A DNA stretch of 64,000 nucleotides from Sphingomonas echinoides ATCC 14820 (GCF_000241465.1 NZ_JH584235.1:830118-894117); one strand, 5' to 3'. Positions 9,025-18,976 are shown, counted from the first letter of the stretch. The notes: generated by a model not told the origin, from the letters alone. A program made the numbers and translations.

Positions 9025-10659
9025 TTAGACCAATCGCGACTGTTTCACCGCTGCGGCGACGAAGCTGGCGAACAAGGGGTGCGGGTCGAACGGCTTGCTC
9101 TTCAATTCCGGGTGGAATTGCACGCCGACGAACCACGGATGGTCGGGCCGCTCGACGATTTCGGGCAGCATCCCGTCGGGCGACATGCCGCTGAACACCA
9201 GACCGCCCTTTTCGAGCACTTCGCGATAGGCGGTGTTGACCTCATAGCGGTGGCGGTGGCGCTCGGAAATGTCGGTGTCGCCATAGATGGTCGACACCAC
9301 GCTGTTGCCGTCGAGTTTGGCGGCATAAGCGCCGAGCCGCATCGTGCCGCCCAGATCGCCGCCGGCCTCGCGCTTTTGCACACCCTCGGCCGTCATCCAT
9401 TCGGTGATCATGCCGACCACCGGCTCGTCGGTCGGGCCGAATTCGGTGGAGCTGGCATCGGCAATACCGGCGAGATCGCGTGCGCCCTCGACGCACGCCA
9501 TCTGCATGCCGAAGCAAATGCCGAAATAGGGAATTTCGCGTTCGCGCGCGAAGCGCACGCTGGCGATCTTGCCCTCGGCACCGCGCTCGCCAAAGGCACC
9601 GGGCACCAGGATCGCGTGCATCGGCTCCAGCCGCGCGGCAATGTCGCTATCGGGCCCTTCGAACAGCTCGGCGTCGATCCATTCGACATTGACCTTCACC
9701 TTATTGGCGATGCCACCATGGACCAGCGCTTCGTTGAGCGATTTATACGCATCCTGCAGGCCGACATATTTACCGACCACGCCGATGGTAACTTCGCCCT
9801 CGGGGTTGGTCAGCCGGTCCATGATATCGGTCCAGCGTGACAGATCGGGCGCGCTGCCGGGCAGGATGCCGAAAGCGTTGAGCACCGCATCGTCCAGGCC
9901 CTCATGGTGATATTGCACCGGCACCGCATAGATGCTCTTCGCATCCAGCGCCGGGATCACCGCAGTCTTGGGCACATTGCAGAACAAAGCAATCTTCGCC
10001 CGTTCGCTTTCGGGCAGAGGCTGTTCGCAGCGGCACACCAGCACGTCTGGCTGCACGCCGAGCGCCGCCAGTTCGCGCACCGAATGCTGCGTCGGCTTGG
10101 TCTTCAACTCACCCGCCGCCGCGATATACGGCACCAGCGTAACGTGGATGCTGACCGAATTGCCGCGCCCCAGATCGTTGCGCAGCTGGCGGATCGCCTC
10201 GATGAACGGCAGCGATTCGATGTCGCCGACCGTCCCGCCGATTTCGCACAGCACGAAATCGAGATCGTCGGTCTCGGCTTGCGCGAATTCCTTGATCGCA
10301 TCGGTGACGTGCGGGATGACCTGCACCGTGGCGCCCAGATAATCGCCGCGCCGCTCGCGCGTGATGATCTGCTGATAGATTCGGCCCGAGGTGATATTGT
10401 CCGACTGGCGCGAAGCGACGCCGGTGAAGCGTTCGTAATGCCCCAGGTCGAGATCGGTCTCGGCCCCGTCATCCGTCACATAGACTTCGCCATGCTGATA
10501 GGGCGACATCGTCCCCGGATCGACGTTAAGATACGGATCGAACTTGCGAATCCGGACGCGATAGCCGCGCGCTTGCAAGAGGGCGGCGAGCGATGCCGCC
10601 ATCAGACCCTTGCCAAGCGAGGAGACCACGCCGCCGGTAATGAAAATGAACCGCGCCAT
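9025..10659 (-). CDS. pyrG: CTP synthase
   Basis: 544-residue cytosolic enzyme converting UTP to CTP using ATP and glutamine. The N-terminal synthetase domain opens with [16 protein letters not shown] and holds [20 protein letters not shown] and [12 protein letters not shown]. The C-terminal glutamine amidotransferase domain has [11 protein letters not shown] with the nucleophilic Cys, and FHPELKSKP near the end. The length is normal for PyrG. secG lies upstream on the same strand with about 100 bases between, including a hairpin. In many alphaproteobacteria secG and pyrG are neighbours, which fits. Confidence 0.98.
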   Translation of the reverse strand: MARFIFITGGVVSSLGKGLMAASLAALLQARGYRVRIRKFDPYLNVDPGTMSPYQHGEVYVTDDGAETDLDLGHYERFTGVASRQSDNITSGRIYQQIITRERRGDYLGATVQVIPHVTDAIKEFAQAETDDLDFVLCEIGGTVGDIESLPFIEAIRQLRNDLGRGNSVSIHVTLVPYIAAAGELKTKPTQHSVRELAALGVQPDVLVCRCEQPLPESERAKIALFCNVPKTAVIPALDAKSIYAVPVQYHHEGLDDAVLNAFGILPGSAPDLSRWTDIMDRLTNPEGEVTIGVVGKYVGLQDAYKSLNEALVHGGIANKVKVNVEWIDAELFEGPDSDIAARLEPMHAILVPGAFGERGAEGKIASVRFAREREIPYFGICFGMQMACVEGARDLAGIADASSTEFGPTDEPVVGMITEWMTAEGVQKREAGGDLGGTMRLGAYAAKLDGNSVVSTIYGDTDISERHRHRYEVNTAYREVLEKGGLVFSGMSPDGMLPEIVERPDHPWFVGVQFHPELKSKPFDPHPLFASFVAAAVKQSRLV

Positions 10660-10720
10660 GGGAGAAAAGACCTAGCGTGAAGAGGGGTGGCGCGACAAGC
10701 ACGCGACTCCGATATTTTTG

Positions 10721-10752
10721 GAAAAGTGCGCGGACCGGAAGACGGCCCGCGC
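10721..10752 (-). terminator. Terminator-like hairpin after secG
   Basis: GCGCGGACC (10728-10736) and GGCCCGCGC (10744-10752) pair with one G-U. Read on the minus strand the stem is followed by ACTTTTCC. It lies right after the secG stop and 60 bases before pyrG, so it may end or attenuate the secG transcript. Confidence 0.6.
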
Positions 10753-10757
10753 GCGAC

Positions 10758-11165
10758 TTATTGGGCGAGCGGAACCGTGCCGTTATCGGCCCGCGCGGCG
10801 GTGTTGCCGGTCGGCGCGAGCGCGCTGCGCGCACCGCTGGCGAAGGGAACGCTCGGGTCGGTCTGCGCCGGTGCCTGGATCGGCGCGGTGGCGGCAGCGG
10901 GCGGCGGCGTGGTCGGAGCCACCACCTTGGCCACGCGCCCTTGCGCTGCGAGCACCGCGAGCAGGATGCTGAGCGCGATGAACAGGCCGCCCAGAATCGA
11001 CGTGGCCCGCGTCAGGAAATCGGCCGCGCCGCGCGCCGACATCAGGCCGCCCGGGCTGCCGCCCATGCCCAGCCCGCCGCCTTCGGAACGCTGCATCAGG
11101 ACGACCGTCACCAGCGCCAGCGCAATGACGAAATGGACGACGAGGAGAAACTGGAAGAGCAGCAT
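10758..11165 (-). CDS. secG: Preprotein translocase subunit SecG
   Basis: 135-residue membrane subunit of the SecYEG channel. It has the SecG layout: membrane segment (FLLVVHFVIALALVTVVLMQ), cytoplasmic loop RSEGGGLGMGGSPGGLMSARG, then LTRATSILGGLFIALSILLA. The C-terminus is a long Ala/Pro/Thr-rich tail beyond the usual core of about 80 residues, as is common in alphaproteobacteria. The start MLLFQFLLV at 11165 was chosen because a longer frame from 11273 adds 36 residues outside the family pattern. No strong ribosome site is visible. Confidence 0.93.
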   Translation of the reverse strand: MLLFQFLLVVHFVIALALVTVVLMQRSEGGGLGMGGSPGGLMSARGAADFLTRATSILGGLFIALSILLAVLAAQGRVAKVVAPTTPPPAAATAPIQAPAQTDPSVPFASGARSALAPTGNTAARADNGTVPLAQ

Positions 11166-11340
11166 GAAGCGGGTTGAATCCTTGGGTGCGCCAGTGGCGA
11201 AGCCGGGCACATAGGCGAGGTGCGCCACGCGATCAACCGCGTGCCGCATCCAAGGGTTGTAAACATTCCGCAATCGAACTGAAACCTGATGCGGCGCGGC
11301 GCGTTAGGTTCTCAGGAATATCCCCAATTGTGGGGCTTTA

Positions 11341-11736
11341 TTGCGTCATTTGCGGACACTTGCCGTGGCTTCACACACCAATCATGCACTCACCGAATGG
11401 ATGGAGACCCTGATCGATTATGTTCGGTCGGGCGAGCCCGATTTGACCAATCGGCAAATGGCCCTGCTGCTGCTGGTATACCTCCAGCCGGGGCCGCATA
11501 CCGTGCGCGGACTGGCGACCATGCTCAACGTTTCGAAGCCCGTTATAACGCGCGCCTTGAACAGGCTCGGCACCCTGGGCTATCTGCGCCGTCAACGCGA
11601 CGATAACGACAAGCGTAATATCTTTGTCGCACGTACCTCCGAGGGGGCAGAGTTTCTTGACGATTTCGGGCAGTTCATCGGCGACAGCACGCCACAACAC
11701 GCTCCCCAGCGAAGCCTTCGACGCGCCAGCACGTAG
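11341..11736 (+). CDS. MarR-family-like transcriptional regulator
   Basis: About 131 residues with a winged-helix core: LTNRQMALLLLVYLQPGPHTVRGLATML is the helix-turn-helix approach, VSKPVITRALNRLGTLGYL the recognition helix, and RRQRDDNDKRNIFVARTSEG the wing. This is the MarR signature order. The start is uncertain: TTG at 11341, or a GTG 24 bases later. No ATG precedes the conserved part. The 3' end overlaps the frame of the SH3-like protein, so the two are probably one transcript. The ligand is unknown. Confidence 0.8.
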   Translation: MRHLRTLAVASHTNHALTEWMETLIDYVRSGEPDLTNRQMALLLLVYLQPGPHTVRGLATMLNVSKPVITRALNRLGTLGYLRRQRDDNDKRNIFVARTSEGAEFLDDFGQFIGDSTPQHAPQRSLRRAST

Positions 11737-12049
11737 GAGCTTTGCGCTCCAGGGCGCATCCGTAACGCTCGATCCGCGGCGACACGCCGTGCGCCGCGAT
11801 CTCGCCGATATTCGCTTGGCCGACCGCGTTTTTGCGCCGCATTATGCCTGCGCCGTCCCCCGCGTGGTGATCGCAGCGGCTGCCTTGCGTGAGGAACCCG
11901 CCCCCGATTCGGCGGTGCTGGTCGAATTGGAGATTGGCGACGTGTTCGAAGTGCTGGAATTCGTCCGCGGCCGCGCCTGGGGCCGCGCACCGGGCAAGGA
12001 TCTGGTCGGCTATGTCGACGCCGACGCTTTGTCATGGCCCGCACCATGA
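11624..12049 (+). CDS. SH3-like domain protein (stand-alone)
   Basis: Up to 141 residues. The recognisable part is about 48-140: LDPRRHAVRRDLADIRLADR then VFAPHYACAVPRVVI and an SH3-type segment (LREEPAPDSAVLVELEIGDVFEVLE ... GYVDADALSW, described in parts). This is the arrangement I know from the N-terminal region of sphingomonad NlpC/P60 cell-wall peptidases, but no catalytic Cys/His domain follows. The start is uncertain because the frame overlaps the regulator gene by over 100 bases without an ATG. It ends in an ATGA overlap with argC. Function unknown; cell-wall binding is plausible. Confidence 0.6.
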   Translation: MSHVPPRGQSFLTISGSSSATARHNTLPSEAFDAPARRSFALQGASVTLDPRRHAVRRDLADIRLADRVFAPHYACAVPRVVIAAAALREEPAPDSAVLVELEIGDVFEVLEFVRGRAWGRAPGKDLVGYVDADALSWPAP

Positions 12050-12975
12050 GCATCTCGGTGTTCATCGACGGTGCGCACGGCACCACGGGCCTGGAAATCC
12101 GCGAGCGGCTTGCCGGACGCAGCGAAATCACGCTGATCTCGCTCGACGAAGCGCGGCGCAAGGACACGGTCGCGCGGGGCGAAGCGCTCAATGACAGCGA
12201 CTTTGTCATTCTGTGCCTGCCCGACGATGCCGCCCGCGAAGCCGTCTCGCTGATCGACAATGATCGCACGCGCGTGATCGATGCGTCGACCGCGTTCCGC
12301 ACCGCCGAGGGCTGGACCTATGGCTTTCCCGAACTGGAGCCGGGCCAGGCCGCCGCGATCGCCGAGGCGAAGCGTGTCAGCAATCCCGGTTGTTATCCGA
12401 CCGGCTTCCTCGCGCTCGTGCGCCCGCTGGTGCGCGCCGGGCTGGTGCCGGTCGATTGGGCGATCAGCGTCAATGCCGTGTCGGGCTATTCGGGCGGCGG
12501 CAAGGCGATGATCGCCGAATTTGAGGGCGTCAATCCACCGCCCGCCGCGCGTGCCTATGCGCTGGGTCTGGCGCACAAGCATGTGCCCGAAATGCAGAAG
12601 CATGCCCGCCTGGAACATCCGCCGATCTTCATGCCGTCGGTCGCCAACACCTATCGCGGGATGATCGTCGAGGTGCCGCTGGCCCTGCATATGTTCACCC
12701 GCCGCCCGACATTGGCGGTGTGCGAATCGACGCTGCGCGAGGCTTATGCCGACAGCGCGCTGATCACCGTCGGCGACGGTGATAGCGACGTGGTGTGCAT
12801 CGAGGACGATGCCGGCACCGATCGGCTGACCGTCCGCGTGTGCGGCAATGCCGCCACCGGCCAGGCGCGCCTGATCGCGACGCTCGACAATCTTGGCAAG
12901 GGCGCTGCCGGGGCCGCCGTGCAGAGCCTCAACATCATGGCCGGGCTCGATCCTTTGGCAGGGCTGACGCTGTAA
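12046..12975 (+). CDS. argC: N-acetyl-gamma-glutamyl-phosphate reductase, type 2
   Basis: 309-residue NADPH-dependent cytosolic enzyme of arginine biosynthesis, reducing N-acetylglutamyl phosphate to the semialdehyde. It has VFIDGAHGTTGLEIRERL at the nucleotide-binding N-terminus and SNPGCYPTGF with the catalytic Cys. HKHVPEMQKHA holds the conserved His/Glu region. The short length and FIDG opening mark the type 2 form. The start at 12046 (ATGA overlap with the SH3 gene) is preferred over the ATG at 12034; neither has a clear ribosome site. It is isolated from other arg genes. Confidence 0.93.
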   Translation: MSISVFIDGAHGTTGLEIRERLAGRSEITLISLDEARRKDTVARGEALNDSDFVILCLPDDAAREAVSLIDNDRTRVIDASTAFRTAEGWTYGFPELEPGQAAAIAEAKRVSNPGCYPTGFLALVRPLVRAGLVPVDWAISVNAVSGYSGGGKAMIAEFEGVNPPPAARAYALGLAHKHVPEMQKHARLEHPPIFMPSVANTYRGMIVEVPLALHMFTRRPTLAVCESTLREAYADSALITVGDGDSDVVCIEDDAGTDRLTVRVCGNAATGQARLIATLDNLGKGAAGAAVQSLNIMAGLDPLAGLTL

Positions 12976-13061
12976 CTTTTTGGTGCCCCGTGATACGTAT
13001 TCACCTTGGCGGCGCGCTTGCGCCTCTTTAGGTGACCCCTTCCCCAGGAGGTCGATTTAGC

Positions 13062-14528
13062 ATGCCCGTCCGCACGCCCGTCGCCAAATTGATGTTGTTC
13101 GGCGCGACCGGAGATCTCGCGCAGCGGATGCTGCTCCCCTCGCTTTATGGCCTGCATGCCGACGGTTTGCTGCCCGAGGGATTGACGATCACCGGCACAG
13201 CCCGCTCCGATCATACCGATGCGACGTTCCGCAAGTTCGCCAAGCAGGCGCTGGACCAGTTCCTGCCCGAGGATCGCAAGGACGAGAAAGCGGCCAAGAC
13301 CTTCCTCGACCGCCTGCAATATCAGGCGCTCGATGCGACCGACCTCGACCATTACAAGCAATTGGCGGAGAAGGTCGGCGACATTTCCGGCGGGCTCGCC
13401 ATTTTCCTGTCGACCGCGCCGTCGCTGTTCGAGCCGGTCATTCGCGGCCTCGAATCGGCGGGCCTCGCCGGGGAAACCGTGCGGATCGGCCTGGAAAAGC
13501 CGCTCGGCTACGATCTCGCCTCCAGCCAGGAGATCAACGACACCGTCGCCACCGCCTTCCCCGAGGAGCGGACCTTCCGCATCGACCATTATCTGGGCAA
13601 GGAAACCGTCCAGAACATCCTCGCCTTGCGCTTCGGCAACAGCTTCTTCGAGCCGGTGTGGAATGCGCGCGGCATCGACAATGTCCAGATCACCATTTCC
13701 GAAACGGTCGGCCTGGAAGAGCGTGCGGCCTATTATGACGGCGCTGGCGCTTTGCGTGACATGGTCGCCAACCACATGCTGCAATTGCTGGCACTAATCG
13801 CGATGGAGCCGCCCGCCCGCTTCGACGGCTCGGCGATCCGCGATGAAAAAGCCAAGGTGTTCCGCTCGCTGCGGCAGGTCGCCCCGGTCGACGTGCCGCA
13901 AATGTCGGTGACCGGCCAATATGCGGCGGGTGCCAGCGGCGGCGCGATCGTACGCGGCTATAGCGACGAGCTCGGCAAACCCTCGACCACCGAGACCTTC
14001 GTCGCGCTCAAGGCGCATGTCGACAATTGGCGCTGGCAGGGCGTGCCCTTCTATCTGCGTACCGGCAAGCGCATGACGACGCGGCGCTCCGAAATCGTCA
14101 TCCAGTTCAAGCCCGTGCCGCACTCGATGTTCTCCAATCGCGGCGGCTTGCTGCAACCCAATGCGCTGATCATCCGCTTGCAGCCCGAGGAATATGTGCA
14201 GTTGCTGGTGATGGCGAAGGAGCCCGGCCTCGACCGCGAGGGCATTCGCCTGCGCGAAGTGCCGCTGAACCTCAGCCTCGATTCGGAATTTGCCGGTACC
14301 CGCCGCCGCATCGCCTATGAGCGGCTGCTGCTCGACCTGATCGAGGGCGACCAGACGCTGTTCGTCCGCCGCGACGAGGTGGAGGCGCAATGGACCTGGA
14401 TCGACGCGATCCGCGCCGGTTGGGTCGCCAATGACATGAAGCCCAAAAGCTACGCCTCGGGCAGCTGGGGGCCGAGCGCCGCCGTCGCGCTGACCGAACG
14501 CGACGGGGTGACCTGGCAGGACGATTGA
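13062..14528 (+). CDS. zwf: Glucose-6-phosphate 1-dehydrogenase
   Basis: 488-residue cytosolic enzyme oxidising glucose 6-phosphate to 6-phosphogluconolactone, entry to the Entner-Doudoroff pathway. GATGDLA (14-20) binds the coenzyme, EKPLGYD is at 145-151, and RIDHYLGKE (173-181) carries the catalytic His and substrate Lys. The start at 13062 was chosen for the CAGGAGG ribosome site ten bases upstream; a longer frame from 13032 would run through it. It is first gene of the zwf-pgl-edd-glk-eda cluster, all on the same strand. Confidence 0.98.
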   Translation: MPVRTPVAKLMLFGATGDLAQRMLLPSLYGLHADGLLPEGLTITGTARSDHTDATFRKFAKQALDQFLPEDRKDEKAAKTFLDRLQYQALDATDLDHYKQLAEKVGDISGGLAIFLSTAPSLFEPVIRGLESAGLAGETVRIGLEKPLGYDLASSQEINDTVATAFPEERTFRIDHYLGKETVQNILALRFGNSFFEPVWNARGIDNVQITISETVGLEERAAYYDGAGALRDMVANHMLQLLALIAMEPPARFDGSAIRDEKAKVFRSLRQVAPVDVPQMSVTGQYAAGASGGAIVRGYSDELGKPSTTETFVALKAHVDNWRWQGVPFYLRTGKRMTTRRSEIVIQFKPVPHSMFSNRGGLLQPNALIIRLQPEEYVQLLVMAKEPGLDREGIRLREVPLNLSLDSEFAGTRRRIAYERLLLDLIEGDQTLFVRRDEVEAQWTWIDAIRAGWVANDMKPKSYASGSWGPSAAVALTERDGVTWQDD

Positions 14529-14530
14529 AA

Positions 14531-14654
14531 TCCCCCTCTCCCCGCCGGGGAGGGTGAGAAAGCAAAGCGCGGGGGCGGCGTAGGAAGGCAGACATATGTC
14601 TGACGCACCGCGTCCCCCCTCTCCCCTACCCTTTCCCCGCCAGCGGGGAGAGGG
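14531..14654. repeat. Palindromic element between zwf and pgl
   Basis: Two hairpins bracket the gap: CTCCCCG/CGGGGAG at 14538-14552, and CCCTCTCCCC (14617-14626) with GGGGAGAGGG (14645-14654). The outer sequences are similar to each other in inverted orientation, suggesting one larger folded-back unit. A ribosome-site-like AGGGAGA follows for pgl. Confidence 0.7.
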
Positions 14655-14671
14655 AGATAAGGACAAAGATC

Positions 14672-15382
14672 ATGAGCGAAGAAATCGAATGGTGGGATTA
14701 TGACGATGCCGAGGAGATGGCGGATGCCGTCGCCGGCGACATCGGCTTCATCATCGAAGCCGCGATCGATGCGCGCGGTGCAGCCGTCATCGCCTTGTCG
14801 GGCGGTAAGACGCCGATCCCGATCTACGAACGCCTCGCCAAGGCCAAGATCGACTGGAAGCGCGTCACCATCGTGCCGACCGATGAGCGCATCGTGCCGC
14901 TGGGCGATCCGCTGTCCAACGTGACGATGATCGCCAAGACCTTCCTGCCAAAGGGCGCGCGCGTCATGCCGATCGTCCCCGCCGCGACCGCCGATTACAA
15001 GGCCGCCGGGCGCTCGGCCGATGCGCTGATGCAGGATCTGCACTGGCCGCTCGATTTGTGCTTGCTCGGCGTTGGCGCCGACGGCCACACCGCCTCGATC
15101 TTCCCCGGCCCCGATTTCGACGAAGCGCTGTCGGGACCGAATGAGCGCCGCGCGCTCGGCGTGATGCCAGAGCCGCTGCCCAAGGAAGCGCCGGTCGCGC
15201 GCGTCACCTTGAGCCGCGCCGCGATCGTCTCGGCGCGCGCGCTGATCATCGCGGTCACCGGCGACGCCAAGAAAAAGGTGATCGAGCAAGCGATCAAGCA
15301 AGGGCCGTCCTCGGCTTACCCGATCGGCCGCGTGCTGGCCGATGCGGAATTGCCGGTCGACATTCACTGGGCGGCTGCGTGA
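14672..15382 (+). CDS. pgl: 6-phosphogluconolactonase, DevB type
   Basis: 236-residue cytosolic hydrolase opening 6-phosphogluconolactone to 6-phosphogluconate. It shows IALSGGKTPIPIYERL, VPTDERIVPLGDPLSNVTMI and LLGVGADGHTASIFPGPDF, the three conserved blocks of the DevB/Pgl family. Length is typical. It lies 143 bases after zwf across a palindromic repeat, and 124 bases before edd across another, so co-transcription with both is likely but not certain. Confidence 0.96.
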   Translation: MSEEIEWWDYDDAEEMADAVAGDIGFIIEAAIDARGAAVIALSGGKTPIPIYERLAKAKIDWKRVTIVPTDERIVPLGDPLSNVTMIAKTFLPKGARVMPIVPAATADYKAAGRSADALMQDLHWPLDLCLLGVGADGHTASIFPGPDFDEALSGPNERRALGVMPEPLPKEAPVARVTLSRAAIVSARALIIAVTGDAKKKVIEQAIKQGPSSAYPIGRVLADAELPVDIHWAAA

Positions 15383-15401
15383 CAGCAACGCGCCCCGCAC
15401 C

Positions 15402-15495
15402 GTCACCCCGGGCTCGTCCCGGGGTCCACCGCGCCGCCTGGCCAGCGATCGCGGGACGCGCTGCGGGGTGGATGCCGGGACAGGCCCGGCATGAC
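15402..15495. repeat. Palindromic intergenic repeat, copy 2 (pgl-edd)
   Basis: Arms 15402-15430 and 15467-15495 are inverted copies that differ mainly at CCC versus TGC positions next to the loop-distal GGTGGA. They are the same family as the arms at 2726-2829 and 19542-19636. The element fills almost the whole pgl-edd gap. Confidence 0.85.
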
Positions 15496-15506
15496 GGAGA
15501 AGTTTC

Positions 15507-17324
15507 ATGACCCTGCACCCGGAAATCGCCGCCGTCACCGACCGCGTGATCGAGCGTTCCAAGGCCAGCCGCGCCGCCTATCTCGACCTGATCGGTCGCG
15601 CGCGCGATTCGCATATCGAGCGCCCCGCCATGGGCTGCGCCAATGCCGCGCACGCTTATGCCGGCACCGAGGAGGACCGCCCCGCCCTCACCTCGGGCAA
15701 GGCGATGAACATCGGTATCGTCACCTCGTATAACGACATGCTCTCGGCGCACGCGCCTTACTATCGCTACCCCGAGCAGATGAAGGTGTGGGCGCGCGAA
15801 GCCGGGGCCACCGCGCAGGTCGCAGGCGGCGTGCCCGCCATGTGCGACGGCGTGACGCAGGGCTATCCCGGCATGGAGCTGTCGCTGTTCAGCCGCGACA
15901 CGATTGCCCTCTCCACCGCGATCGCGCTCAGCCACGGCGTGTTCGAGGGCGCCGCGCTGCTCGGCATTTGCGACAAGATCGTGCCGGGCCTGCTGATGGG
16001 GGCCTTGCGCTTCGGCCATTTGCCAATGGTGCTGATCCCCTCCGGCCCGATGCCCTCCGGCCTGCCCAATAAGGAAAAGGCCGCCGTGCGCGAGGCGTTT
16101 GCCGAGGGCAAGGTCGGCCGCGAGGCGCTGCTCGAGGCCGAAATCGGTGCCTATCACTCCAAGGGCACCTGCACTTTTTACGGCACCGCCAATTCCAACC
16201 AGATGATGATGGAAGTGATGGGCCTGCACATGCCGGGTGCCGCTTTCGTCAATCCCGGCACCAAGCTGCGCCAGGAACTCACCCGCGCCGCCGTCCACCG
16301 CCTCGCCGCCAATGGTTGGCATGGCGACAGCTACCGCCCGCTGGGGCTGTGCGTCGATGAAAAAGCGATCGTCAACGCAGCGATCGGCCTGCTAGCCACC
16401 GGCGGCTCGACCAACCATTTGCTGCATTTGCCCGCGATCGCGGCGTGCGCCGGGATCGTGCTCGACTGGGAGGATTTCGATCGCCTGTCCAAGGCGGTTC
16501 CGCTCATCACGCGCGTTTATCCCAATGGCTCGGCCGATGTGAACGGCTTCGAGGCGGCGGGCGGCATGCCCTTCGTCATCCGCGAACTGGTGTCGGCCGG
16601 GTTGCTGCACGGCGATCTGTTGACGGTCGCGGGCGACAGCCTGGCCGATTATGGGCGCAAACCGGTGATCGAGGGCGATGCGCTGACCTGGGTCGATCCC
16701 GGCCCGAGCGGCGACGAGAGCATCCTGCGCGCGGCGTCCGCGCCGTTCGCGCCCGAGGGCGGCTTCCGCATCCTCACCGGCAATCTCGGCCGTGCTTGCA
16801 TCAAGGTGTCGGCGGTCGAGCAGGACCGCTGGATGATCGAGGCCCCCGCGCGCGTGTTCCACGATCAGGCGTCGGTGCAGGCCGCGTTCCAGGCGGGCGA
16901 GCTCGATCGCGACGTGGTGGTGGTCGTGCGCTTCCAGGGCCCACGCGCCAATGGCATGCCCGAACTTCACAAGCTCACCCCACCGCTCGGCGTGCTGCAG
17001 AATCGCGGTTTCCGCGTTGCGCTCGTCACCGATGGCCGCATGTCGGGCGCGAGCGGCAAGGTGCCGTGCGCGATCCATTGCTCGCCCGAGGCATTGGGCG
17101 AAGGCCCATTGTCGCGCGTGCGCGATGGCGACGTGATCCGGCTCGATGCGGTGACCGGCGAACTGTTCGCGCGCGTCGACCCGGCGGAGTGGGCAGCGCG
17201 CACGCCGGTCTCGATGCCAAGCGAGATTGACGGCATGGGCCGCGAACTGTTCGGCCTGTTCCGCCAGAACGCCAATGAAGCCGAGCGCGGCGCCTCGCCG
17301 CTGCTGACCGGCATGGGATGGTAA
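15507..17324 (+). CDS. edd: Phosphogluconate dehydratase
   Basis: 605-residue cytosolic [4Fe-4S] dehydratase of the IlvD/Edd family, making 2-keto-3-deoxy-6-phosphogluconate from 6-phosphogluconate. Family marks include [52 protein letters not shown] and [20 protein letters not shown] (cluster cysteines), and [16 protein letters not shown] near the end. Length is standard for Edd. It is followed two bases later by glk. Confidence 0.97.
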   Translation: MTLHPEIAAVTDRVIERSKASRAAYLDLIGRARDSHIERPAMGCANAAHAYAGTEEDRPALTSGKAMNIGIVTSYNDMLSAHAPYYRYPEQMKVWAREAGATAQVAGGVPAMCDGVTQGYPGMELSLFSRDTIALSTAIALSHGVFEGAALLGICDKIVPGLLMGALRFGHLPMVLIPSGPMPSGLPNKEKAAVREAFAEGKVGREALLEAEIGAYHSKGTCTFYGTANSNQMMMEVMGLHMPGAAFVNPGTKLRQELTRAAVHRLAANGWHGDSYRPLGLCVDEKAIVNAAIGLLATGGSTNHLLHLPAIAACAGIVLDWEDFDRLSKAVPLITRVYPNGSADVNGFEAAGGMPFVIRELVSAGLLHGDLLTVAGDSLADYGRKPVIEGDALTWVDPGPSGDESILRAASAPFAPEGGFRILTGNLGRACIKVSAVEQDRWMIEAPARVFHDQASVQAAFQAGELDRDVVVVVRFQGPRANGMPELHKLTPPLGVLQNRGFRVALVTDGRMSGASGKVPCAIHCSPEALGEGPLSRVRDGDVIRLDAVTGELFARVDPAEWAARTPVSMPSEIDGMGRELFGLFRQNANEAERGASPLLTGMGW

Positions 17325-17326
17325 GC

Positions 17327-18295
17327 ATGGAAATCGTTTCGGTCGATATTGGCGGCACCCACGCGCGCTTCGCGCTGGCAGAGGTGGCCGCGGGCCGCGT
17401 CGTCTCGCTGGGTGAGCCAGTCACGCTCAAGACCGCCGAATATGCCGGTTTCCAGACCGCGTGGGAGGCGTTCGGCACGCAATTGGGCCGCGCGCTGCCG
17501 CGTGCCGCCGCCATCGCGGTCGCCTCGCCGATCAGCGGCGACGTGATCAAGCTGACCAACAATCCCTGGGTGATCCGCCCGCCGCTGATCAAGGAACGGC
17601 TGCACGTCGACACCTTCGTGCTGATCAACGATTTCGGCGCGGTCGGCCAGGCGGTGGCGCAAGTCGATCAGGGCGATTTCCTGCATCTGTGCGGGCCGGA
17701 CGTGCCCTTCCCCGATCACGGCGTCCTCACCGTCTGCGGCCCGGGCACGGGCCTCGGCGTTGCGCAAGTACTGCGCACGGCCGATCGCTACCACGTGATC
17801 GAAACCGAGGGCGGCCATGTCGATTTCGCGCCGCTCGACGGGCTGGAGGACCAGTTGGTCAAGCGGCTGCGCAAGGCCTATACCCGCGTCTCGGCCGAGC
17901 GCGTCGTCTCCGGCCCCGGCATCGTCGCCATTTATGAAACGCTCGCCGATATCGAACATCGCGTCATCCCGCGCATCGACGACAAGGCGATCTGGGCCGC
18001 CGCGCTCGATGGCGAAGACAGTCTGGCCGTCGCCGCGATGGACCGTTTCTGTTTGAGCCTCGGTGCGGTCGCGGGCGATCTTGCCCTGGCGCATGGCGCG
18101 AACGGTGTGGTCATTGCCGGCGGGCTTGGCTTGCGGCTGAAGGACCATATCCGCAATTCAGGCTTTGCCGAGCGCTTCGCCGCCAAGGGCCGGTTCCAGA
18201 ACCGCATGGCCGCGATTCCGGTCAAACTCATCACCCATCCGCAGCCCGGCCTGTTTGGCGCAGCGGCGGCTTATGCCCAGGAGTACACCTTATGA
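17327..18295 (+). CDS. glk: Glucokinase
   Basis: 322-residue cytosolic kinase of the bacterial Glk family phosphorylating glucose. N-terminal VSVDIGGTHARFALAE is the ATP-binding phosphate-1 motif; LINDFGAVGQAV, CGPGTGLGVAQV and ETEGGHVDF follow, and VIAGGLGLRL is near the end. The start MEIVSVD at 17327 lies two bases beyond the edd stop; an ATG nine bases earlier overlaps edd and is an alternative. Its stop overlaps the eda start by ATGA, indicating translational coupling within the Entner-Doudoroff operon. Confidence 0.96.
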   Translation: MEIVSVDIGGTHARFALAEVAAGRVVSLGEPVTLKTAEYAGFQTAWEAFGTQLGRALPRAAAIAVASPISGDVIKLTNNPWVIRPPLIKERLHVDTFVLINDFGAVGQAVAQVDQGDFLHLCGPDVPFPDHGVLTVCGPGTGLGVAQVLRTADRYHVIETEGGHVDFAPLDGLEDQLVKRLRKAYTRVSAERVVSGPGIVAIYETLADIEHRVIPRIDDKAIWAAALDGEDSLAVAAMDRFCLSLGAVAGDLALAHGANGVVIAGGLGLRLKDHIRNSGFAERFAAKGRFQNRMAAIPVKLITHPQPGLFGAAAAYAQEYTL

Positions 18296-18912
18296 GCGCT
18301 TCGCCCACCATCACCGACATCATGCAGACCAGCGCCGTCATTCCGGTGCTGGTGATCGAGGACGCCGCCACCGCCCGCCCACTGGCCGAGGCGCTGGTCG
18401 CAGGTGGCCTCAAGGTGCTCGAAGTCACCCTGCGCACCCCAGCCGCGCTCGATGCGATCCGGGAGATGAAGAAGGTGCCGGGCGCAATCGTCGGCGCGGG
18501 GACCGTCGTGAACCCTGACCAGTTCGGGCAGGCCGTGGATGCTGGCGCGGAATTCATCGTCTCCCCCGGCCTGACTCAGCACCTCGCGCGTCCGATCATC
18601 GACGCTGGCGTGCCGTTCCTGCCCGGTATCGCCAATGCGGCGGACATCATGACCGGGCTTGACCTCGGCCTCACCCATTTCAAATTCTTTCCGGCCGAGG
18701 CGAATGGCGGGCTGAAGGCGCTGAAGGCGCTCGCCGCCCCCTTCTACCAGTGCAAATTCTGCCCGACCGGCGGCATCACCGAAGCGAGCGCGCCCGAATG
18801 GCTCGCTTTCGCGCCGGTGCTGTGCGTCGGTGGCAGCTGGGTGACGCCCAAGGGCGCCGCGATGACCGAAGTGGAAGCGCTCGCGCGCGCGGCGAGCGGG
18901 TTGCGGGGGTAA
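18292..18912 (+). CDS. eda: 2-dehydro-3-deoxyphosphogluconate aldolase
   Basis: 206-residue class I aldolase splitting KDPG to pyruvate and glyceraldehyde 3-phosphate. It has AVIPVLVIEDAATARPLAEA at the start, VGAGTVVNPDQ, then FIVSPGL, HFKFFPAEANGG with the Schiff-base lysine, and FCPTGGITE. It is the last gene of the cluster and shares an ATGA with glk. No terminator hairpin with a T-run follows directly; a short GC-rich inverted segment (about 18921-18950) comes next. Confidence 0.97.
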   Translation: MSASPTITDIMQTSAVIPVLVIEDAATARPLAEALVAGGLKVLEVTLRTPAALDAIREMKKVPGAIVGAGTVVNPDQFGQAVDAGAEFIVSPGLTQHLARPIIDAGVPFLPGIANAADIMTGLDLGLTHFKFFPAEANGGLKALKALAAPFYQCKFCPTGGITEASAPEWLAFAPVLCVGGSWVTPKGAAMTEVEALARAASGLRG

Positions 18913-18976
18913 ACGCTTCCGTCACCCCGGTTTTGGGCCGGGATGATGGCTGGGTAAAGCCTCACGCCTCCATCGA

